This document shows positions 37,723 through 42,661 of a stretch of 42,661 nt of DNA, one piece after another. The notes below the pieces were generated by a model. It ran no database searches, was not told where the DNA came from, and saw only the letters and a program-made list of their open reading frames with translations. The stretch spans positions 1 through 42,661 of the forward strand of contig NZ_JAAHHG010000041.1 in the NCBI RefSeq assembly GCF_010692555.1, in the 5' to 3' direction. Made by a program: the position numbers and the translations under genes. The stretch is from Okeania sp. SIO3B5 (lineage in GTDB: Bacteria > Cyanobacteriota > Cyanobacteriia > Cyanobacteriales > Microcoleaceae). Every line of letters starts with the position of its first letter. The first letter of the stretch is position 1.

Positions 37723-38472
37723 ATGATTGTCTTAGAAAACATTCACCATAAATACAGTAACCTCACGGTACTTAATAATATTAATATTCACCTAAAACCA
37801 GGTAAAATATTATGTTTGACAGGACCTTCTGGTTGCGGAAAAACTACTCTTTTACAAATCATAGCAGGCATAATTAAACCAACTTCAGGTAAGGTAAAAA
37901 ATCAATTTGTACAGACAAGTTATGTTTTCCAAGAAGCAAGACTACTTCCCTGGCGTACCACTTTAGAAAATATTGCTTTTGGTTTAAAAGCAAAAAGAAT
38001 AAGGAAAAAACAACGTCAAAAAATAGCGATCGCTCTAGCTCAACAATTAGGTATTAACGAAGCAGCTAACCAATACCCACATCAACTTAGTGGTGGAATG
38101 CAGCAGCGAGTTGCTTTGGGTAGAGCATTAGCAGTGGAACCCGATCTACTTTTGCTAGATGAGCCTTTTAGTGCTTTAGATATTGGTAGAAAACGCGATT
38201 TCCAGAAGCTATTGTTAAAGTTATTGAGCGAACGTAATATGGCGGCTATTTTAGTTTCCCACGACTTAGCAGAAGCAGTCTTAGTAGCAGACAACTTGAT
38301 TATTTTATCACCCTCTCCTAGTAACATTGTCTATGAGTGGCAACCCGATCGACCGCCAACAGCAAGAGATGAGGCATACATTTACAAAACACTTTCTCAA
38401 CTTTTGATGATTCCAGAAGTAGCGACCTGTTTCCGACTATCAACTGGATTATTTGTTGGTTCTAGCAGTTAG
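37723..38472 (+). CDS. ABC transporter ATP-binding protein, nitrate/sulfonate/taurine (SsuB/TauB) type
   Basis: 249 aa. Walker A GPSGCGKTT (about 34-42), Q-loop VFQEARLLPWRT (the RLLPW wording is typical of SsuB/TauB/NrtD), signature LSGGMQQRVALGRAL, Walker B LLLDEPFSALD, and switch His in VSHDLAEAV. The ATG at 37723 follows an AT-rich leader without a clear ribosome site. It is on the same strand as the permease and binding protein; about 1.5 kb with the inverted ThiF pseudogene separates it from the permease and about 420 bp of repeats from the binding-protein gene. Cytoplasmic energy subunit of the importer. Confidence 0.9.
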   Translation: MIVLENIHHKYSNLTVLNNINIHLKPGKILCLTGPSGCGKTTLLQIIAGIIKPTSGKVKNQFVQTSYVFQEARLLPWRTTLENIAFGLKAKRIRKKQRQKIAIALAQQLGINEAANQYPHQLSGGMQQRVALGRALAVEPDLLLLDEPFSALDIGRKRDFQKLLLKLLSERNMAAILVSHDLAEAVLVADNLIILSPSPSNIVYEWQPDRPPTARDEAYIYKTLSQLLMIPEVATCFRLSTGLFVGSSS

Positions 38473-38700
38473 TCATTTCAGTTATCAGTTATCAGTTATC
38501 AGTTATCAGCTATTGCTTTTAGTTTAGGAGCAAAGCTTTATTAATTGTCTTACTACAAAAGTGACCTCCCTTGCTCTTAAAGTCAGTTATTAATTTAAAC
38601 ACTTTTCTGAAGGAGATATTCTTGTTGTTGTTAACGCAGTTCCTCTGGAAGAGGCTAGCTGACTGCTTACGTTAGTCGCCTACTTTTTTTGATTCTAATT
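38473..38700. repeat. Family IV element copy without the nested family I element, plus ATCAGTT heptamers
   Basis: After four ATCAGTT heptamers the sequence CAGCTATTGCTTTTAGTTTA, then CTTACTACAAAAGT, then GTTAACGCAGTTCCTC and GGCTAGCTGACTGCTTAC matches the complement of 4641-4979. Where that copy holds the family I element, this one runs through (TAGTTTAGGAGC), so it looks like an unoccupied site. Confidence 0.6.
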
Positions 38701-38885
38701 TTACCGAATAATAAAGATTTAAAGCCTCTCCTTTCAAGGAGAAACAAGCGGTCGAGGGATGGATGGGTTTCCTAACCATATCCAATCGACCAAGAGAGAA
38801 AAATTTTTCCTTTGAGTCAATCCTCTTCTTTTCAAGGAGAGGAAATTATTAATTATTAATTATTAATTATTAATTATTAATTATT
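38701..38885. repeat. Family III element, copy f
   Basis: Starts TTAC|CGAATAATAAAG, has a CTCCTTTCAAGGAG hairpin at the left and CTCTTCTTTTCAAGGAGAGG at the right, then five TTAATTA heptamers that end 4 bp before the binding-protein ATG. Confidence 0.65.
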
Positions 38886-38889
38886 AAGA

Positions 38890-39906
38890 ATGCTTAATCA
38901 AAAACGTCGTCAATTTTTACAATTAATATTAGCTACTACTGGTTTAACATTTACTACTAATTTATCTGAGGGAAAAGCAGAAAAAGTTATCGCTCAGTCT
39001 CAGGAAAAACTGGCAAACTTAGCCATTGGTGGCTCTCCAATTATGATTACAATTCTGCTAGCCTATTTAGCAGAACAAAGTTCAATTAAAAACTTAGTAG
39101 AAACAGTAGACTTCCGCATTTGGAAAACTCACGACCAACTCCGAGCAGATGCTGTTTCTGGAAAGCTACAAGTATCAGCAACTCCCACATCCCTTGCAGC
39201 AAATCTATATCAAAGAAAAGTTCCGATAAAATTACTTAATGTACTGGTTTGGGGAGTATTAAATATTTGGTCTAGCCAAAATATCCGCAGTTTTGAAGAT
39301 TTAAAAAACAAAACATTACTAATAGCTTTCCGGGGCGGTTTGCCTGCTCAATTATTCTTTTATTTAGCCAAAGAAAATGGATTAGATCCAGAAAAAGATT
39401 TAAAAATTCAATACACCACAGACTTTGCTCAAGCAGTGCAATTATTATTAGCTGGTCGTGGTGATGCAGCTCTTTTATCTGAACCTGCTGGTACTGGTGC
39501 TGAACTTCGCGGTCAACAACAAGGATTAGATATAAAACTGGCGATTAATTTACAAGAAGAATGGGGAAAAGTAACAGGTAGAGCGCCTCGTTTTCCCCAG
39601 GCAGGAACTTTAGCTTTAACTTCTTTAATTGATAAATATCCCGATATAATTCAGACTATTCAAAATGGATTAGTTGAAGCGGTAAATTGGTCTCAAAAAA
39701 ATCCTGATGATGCTGCTGCTTTGGGAGCAAAATATCTAGGTTTGAAAGCTCCTGTTATTAAAAAATCTCTGGGATATACTCCATTAGAAATGGTGAGTGC
39801 TAAGGATGCAAAAGAGGATTTAGAGTTTTGGTATTCTCGTTTATTGGAGCAAAATCCTAAACTTTTTGGTGGCAGTTTGCCCGACGATAAATTTTATTAT
39901 GGATGA
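38890..39906 (+). CDS. Tat-exported substrate-binding protein of a nitrate/sulfonate-type ABC importer
   Basis: 338 aa. The N-terminus has a twin-arginine signal (KRRQFLQ at 5-11), a hydrophobic stretch to about 24 and a likely cleavage before residue 36-40, so it is folded before export to the periplasm. The mature part is an NMT1/SsuA-like periplasmic binding domain: LANLAIGGSPIMITILLAYL (strand and helix of lobe 1), RSFEDLKNKTLLIAFRGG, LLLAGRGDAALLSEPAG (hinge region). Usual length for the family. No cysteine lipobox. It belongs with the permease (35456) and ATPase (37723). Heptamer repeats abut the start codon, and no classic ribosome site is visible. Ligand unknown. Confidence 0.87.
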   Translation: MLNQKRRQFLQLILATTGLTFTTNLSEGKAEKVIAQSQEKLANLAIGGSPIMITILLAYLAEQSSIKNLVETVDFRIWKTHDQLRADAVSGKLQVSATPTSLAANLYQRKVPIKLLNVLVWGVLNIWSSQNIRSFEDLKNKTLLIAFRGGLPAQLFFYLAKENGLDPEKDLKIQYTTDFAQAVQLLLAGRGDAALLSEPAGTGAELRGQQQGLDIKLAINLQEEWGKVTGRAPRFPQAGTLALTSLIDKYPDIIQTIQNGLVEAVNWSQKNPDDAAALGAKYLGLKAPVIKKSLGYTPLEMVSAKDAKEDLEFWYSRLLEQNPKLFGGSLPDDKFYYG

Positions 39907-40143
39907 TAAATATGACAGATTTTTTTAATCGCTGAAGAAACTAATTACCAGGCAATAATAGATATATAATTTCTCCAATCAACGAGATACATTTCCTAGT
40001 TAAGCTGTTCCCTAAAATGCTATATGTAGCAAACCAATAATTTGATTTATTGGTAAGGAAATAAAGTCTATTTTAACGGATAAAAATTAAGAAAACAGTT
40101 TTTTCTAGGAGTTTGGTAATTACACTCCCCATTTCCTTAGTGA

Positions 40144-40269
40144 TATCATGTCCGGTTGAATAATTAGACTTTGGTGGAAGGAAGGCAGGAGGCAGGAGGC
40201 AGGAGGCAGAAGGTTTTCTCCCATTGTCACCTTGATTTTATACACGCTCCGATGCTACCGGACATGATA
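40144..40269. repeat. Family I element
   Basis: Perfect TATCATGTCCGG / CCGGACATGATA ends with TGA duplicated at 40141-40143 and 40270-40272. It is nearly the same as the 33082 copy, including the TACACGCTCCGATGCTACC right end, so both moved recently. Confidence 0.93.
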
Positions 40270-40417
40270 TGAGATAAAAATTATTAGTAGCATTTTTTTT
40301 AGAGTTCTATTATAGGATTTCTCAGGTAAGTGAGGTACTTTTATCTTTCTTCCCTGTTGCCTGTTGCCTGTTACCTGCGCACAGCACTATAAATTTAATT
40401 TTTTTAAGGAGTTAAAT

Positions 40418-40444
40418 ATGTCAAAAATTTTCTTTATCGGATGA
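40418..40444 (+). other. Tiny ORF with a strong ribosome-binding site
   Basis: AAGGAG lies 7 bases before ATG, the best ribosome site in this gap, but the frame stops after MSKIFFIG. It may be the start of a gene whose body was lost to the heptamer repeats that follow. Not claimed as a functional gene. Confidence 0.25.
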
Positions 40445-40707
40445 TTTTTTTGTTTTAGGATAAAGAAGGAAGAAGGAAGAAGGAAGAAGGAAGAAGGAAA
40501 AGTATTACCTTGTCTAAGTTTTTAACTTTTGAACTGTCTTAAGCTTTACTTCGACTGCTATATAATTTCTTGAAATTATATCATGTCCGGATAAGAGCGC
40601 GATAGAACTCTGTTCCGTTTACGCGACCAAAAAAACTTTCTCTTTCTTCTTCTTTCTTTCTTCCTGACTCCTTTCTTCCCTCCTGACTCCTGATTTCAAT
40701 GCAGCAT

Positions 40708-42661
40708 TTAATTAGGAGAAGACCAAGAGCGAACCTCACCCAAAGTCACCGGAATTAGATCGCTCACATCAATAGTAAACCGGAATACCTTCTTCGCCCG
40801 ACGGTTATTTTCAGGGTCAAAAAACTTCAACTGCACATCCCAACAATCACTATCCATCCTACAGAATGGACTCTTTGTCACCGCAATACTATCCAACTCC
40901 ATGCCCACAGACACCGCTTGAGAAAAAGTTTGAGCTGCTTGGAAAGCATTAGTAGCAGCAAAATTCAACGCCCGGTCTTGAGAAGTTTGGCCCAAGTTCC
41001 GTAGATCGTAATAAACTCGATTCAAGAAACTACTCAAACTCCTCCGCATTTGCTCATCGTCAGCTTCTGCTTGTTCCCCACGCACTGCTGTCAAAGCCGA
41101 ATTCACTAAAGTATTAACCCGCCAGCCATAAAGACCACGAGGACTAACAGGCTCAACTACAGGCAGCACTTGCCCTGAAAATAACCTCACTGTACGCCCA
41201 GTTAGTCGTCCGGGAATACTCACCCGCTCAATATACTCCTCAGCATCTTCTGCTTGCACTTCCCCTGATAGCAACTGCTGAAAAGCTTCATAAACATCCC
41301 GTGCAAATGACCCCGAAGGTTCGAGAGCGTAGATGGGAGTTAACTCCATATTCAAAGTCCAAATCAGAGACTTAGCTTCTGAAAGGTTAGCTGCCAAATA
41401 GTCCACCATCTGGCGTGCATCATAAGGGTTAGCTGGAATTTGGGTATTTTCAATAGTAACCGCCGGCATCAACTGTTTAAATGAGTCGCGTCTGGCTTCT
41501 GTTCCAAAGTCATAGCCCAATGTACCGATAACGTAGACTAAATTTCCCATTTCTTGAGGGGGTTGACTGGCAGTTATTCCATTTGTATTATTATTTGGCA
41601 TAGAAGAAATTTGACTATCTGATGTATTAGTTGTTGATAATGGTTGTGAGGCAGTGACACTAGCTTCAATGGTGCCAGCAGCTACCACGCCAGTGTCCGA
41701 TGGAATCTCATTATTATTTTCTGGACTAGCTGAGGCTTGCAAGTTCACTTCTGGAGTTGACTCACAACCACAACCACTGGCTTCGATACTATTATTTTGC
41801 TGTTCTGATTCTGACATTGTTTCTCCTGTTAAATGTGCAACAGCACCTGAGATATTGAGCTGACCTACTAAACAACGGCGCGTGTCTTCACTCAGACATG
41901 GAATAGCTGTCTTGAGCAAGGCAGTACGGACTTTTTGTGGGTCTAAATTTTCTCCCCTCTGCAACTGTAGAGCCATCAGTAATGCTGCCACTCCTGATAC
42001 TACTGGCGTTGCAAAGCTAGTCCCACTTAATTGTATTGTACCGCCTCCTGGTTGAGCGCCTAAAATATTTTCCCCCAGGGCGAGAATACCCTGAGTTTGA
42101 TAAGTCTGACCCCAGTTACTATAATCTAGAGGTTGTCCGTTTTCTCCTATTACTCCTACTGCCAATACAGCGGGAAGTGCTGCGGGAATGTGCAAGCATT
42201 CACAGCCATCATTACCTACAGCAGCAATAAGCAAAACGTTATTGTCTCGGCACAAATTTACCGCATGGTTAAGCCAGTCTTCAGCTTCACCATCATCTGT
42301 CAGCTCGCCCCCACTGATATTAATAATATTGGCTCCTGCATTCACAGCTTGTTCGATCGCCCGTGCCAAGTCTAGTTGAGAAGCTCGGTGACGAGAGTCT
42401 GAGAAAATAGGAATAATTAACCCTCGACAATGGGGGGCAATACCAGATACGGGAGAATTTGGCTGGCCGAAAATTATACTAGCAACATGAGTACCGTGGA
42501 GGGACATTTGATCTGTAGGACTAGCTTCGCCCTCCACCAAGGTTGGTAGTTTGGTCAAATTGGCTCCTGCAAAACAGGGATGCTTGAGGTCAACTAAACC
42601 GTCAAGTACTGCAACGCAAACCTCCGAGTTACCTTTGGTTTTTGCCCATAGTTGTTTAATA
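40708..42661 (-). CDS. PatA/PatG-family (cyanobactin maturation type) subtilisin-like protease, 5' end outside the window
   Basis: The gene continues past 42661: the frame is open to the edge, so the start is not visible (the TTG at 42558 is internal). Catalytic triad: Asp in VAVLDGLVD (codon 42601-42603) followed by LKHPCF, the PatA wording; His in HGTHVAS (42496-42498); Ser in GTSFATP (42016-42018). The S8 domain ends near 41870. A linker of about 100 residues, rich in Ser/Asn/Gln, holds a cysteine cluster SGCGCES (about 41760-41785). The C-terminal 270 residues (YVIGTLGYDFGTEARRDSF to the end) match the PatG C-terminal region. PatA cuts leader peptides and PatG macrocyclises; fused stand-alone versions are common in cyanobacteria with unknown substrates. 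No precursor or other cyanobactin gene is in the window. Confidence 0.9.
   Translation of the reverse strand, partial: IKQLWAKTKGNSEVCVAVLDGLVDLKHPCFAGANLTKLPTLVEGEASPTDQMSLHGTHVASIIFGQPNSPVSGIAPHCRGLIIPIFSDSRHRASQLDLARAIEQAVNAGANIINISGGELTDDGEAEDWLNHAVNLCRDNNVLLIAAVGNDGCECLHIPAALPAVLAVGVIGENGQPLDYSNWGQTYQTQGILALGENILGAQPGGGTIQLSGTSFATPVVSGVAALLMALQLQRGENLDPQKVRTALLKTAIPCLSEDTRRCLVGQLNISGAVAHLTGETMSESEQQNNSIEASGCGCESTPEVNLQASASPENNNEIPSDTGVVAAGTIEASVTASQPLSTTNTSDSQISSMPNNNTNGITASQPPQEMGNLVYVIGTLGYDFGTEARRDSFKQLMPAVTIENTQIPANPYDARQMVDYLAANLSEAKSLIWTLNMELTPIYALEPSGSFARDVYEAFQQLLSGEVQAEDAEEYIERVSIPGRLTGRTVRLFSGQVLPVVEPVSPRGLYGWRVNTLVNSALTAVRGEQAEADDEQMRRSLSSFLNRVYYDLRNLGQTSQDRALNFAATNAFQAAQTFSQAVSVGMELDSIAVTKSPFCRMDSDCWDVQLKFFDPENNRRAKKVFRFTIDVSDLIPVTLGEVRSWSSPN

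Larger units (their letters stand above)
39907..40707. other. 800-bp gap with one family I element, one half element and tandem heptamers
   Basis: Contains a complete family I element (40144-40269), GAAGAAG heptamers at about 40463-40500, and the left end of another family I element at 40578 with no right end. No convincing gene except a 9-codon ORF (40418-40444). I searched it for a cyanobactin precursor-like gene (LAEL/LSEE-type leader, core with repeat ends) because of the PatA/PatG gene next door, and found none. Confidence 0.55.

Noticed and set aside
39907-40707. Cyanobactin-type precursor peptide next to the PatA/PatG gene
   Set aside because: All frames were read by eye; only the 9-codon ORF has a good ribosome site and it lacks leader or core features.

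Overview
The window looks like part of the chromosome of a filamentous cyanobacterium. It is AT-rich, GCGATCGC (HIP1) sites are scattered through genes, intergenic DNA is full of heptanucleotide tandem repeats and small inverted-repeat elements, and the protein families are typical of cyanobacteria (Uma2 nuclease, DUF2157/GDYXXLXY pair, PEP-CTERM protein, PatA/PatG protease). An Oscillatoriales-type host (Okeania/Moorena/Microcoleus-like) is my guess; no marker gene settles it.

Layout. 1-8.95 kb: a Uma2 nuclease, a two-gene membrane-protein set on the minus strand, a MacB-type permease and its ATPase (separated from each other by a PEP-CTERM protein gene and repeats), and long repeat-filled gaps. 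9.3-25.9 kb (minus strand): a stand-alone acyl carrier protein followed by three type I polyketide synthases, PKS1 (KS-AT-DH-cMT-KR-ACP), PKS2 (KS, dead AT, dead ACP) and PKS3 (KS-AT-MT-KR-ACP, no thioesterase). 26.1-33 kb (plus strand, divergent): a pheophorbide-a-oxygenase-type Rieske protein, an IS200/IS605-type tnpB element, then a TauD-family oxygenase, an FcoT-type hot-dog protein and a FadD10-like acyl-activating enzyme.

The last three genes keep the order and motifs of the isonitrile-lipid pathway known from Streptomyces (ScoE-ScoD-ScoC) and Mycobacterium (Rv0097-Rv0098-Rv0099). The usual NRPS partner is absent; a type I PKS line and a Rieske oxygenase sit there instead, and the expected carrier protein is the first gene of the PKS operon. 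My reading is an isonitrile-polyketide pathway: the FadD10-like ligase loads an acid on the free ACP, the FcoT-like protein adds glycine to an enoyl thioester and releases it, the TauD-like enzyme turns the N-carboxymethyl group into an isonitrile, and the PKS line extends a related acyl chain. I do not know a described product for this architecture.

33-40.7 kb is an eroded zone: a DUF3226 remnant, a transglutaminase pseudogene and a ThiF/HesA pseudogene, all broken by small mobile elements, interleaved with a TerB-like gene and the permease, ATPase and Tat-exported binding protein of a nitrate/sulfonate-type ABC importer. 40.7 kb to the end (minus strand): a PatA/PatG-family subtilisin-like protease, cut by the window edge.

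At least four families of small non-autonomous elements can be defined by their ends and target duplications. Family I: TATCATGTCCGG inverted repeats with TNA duplications. Family II: GGGTTTGCTGA ends. Family III: ends like those of the resident tnpB element, target TTAC. Family IV: GTAAGCATTCAGC ends with an 8-bp duplication. One place shows three of them nested.
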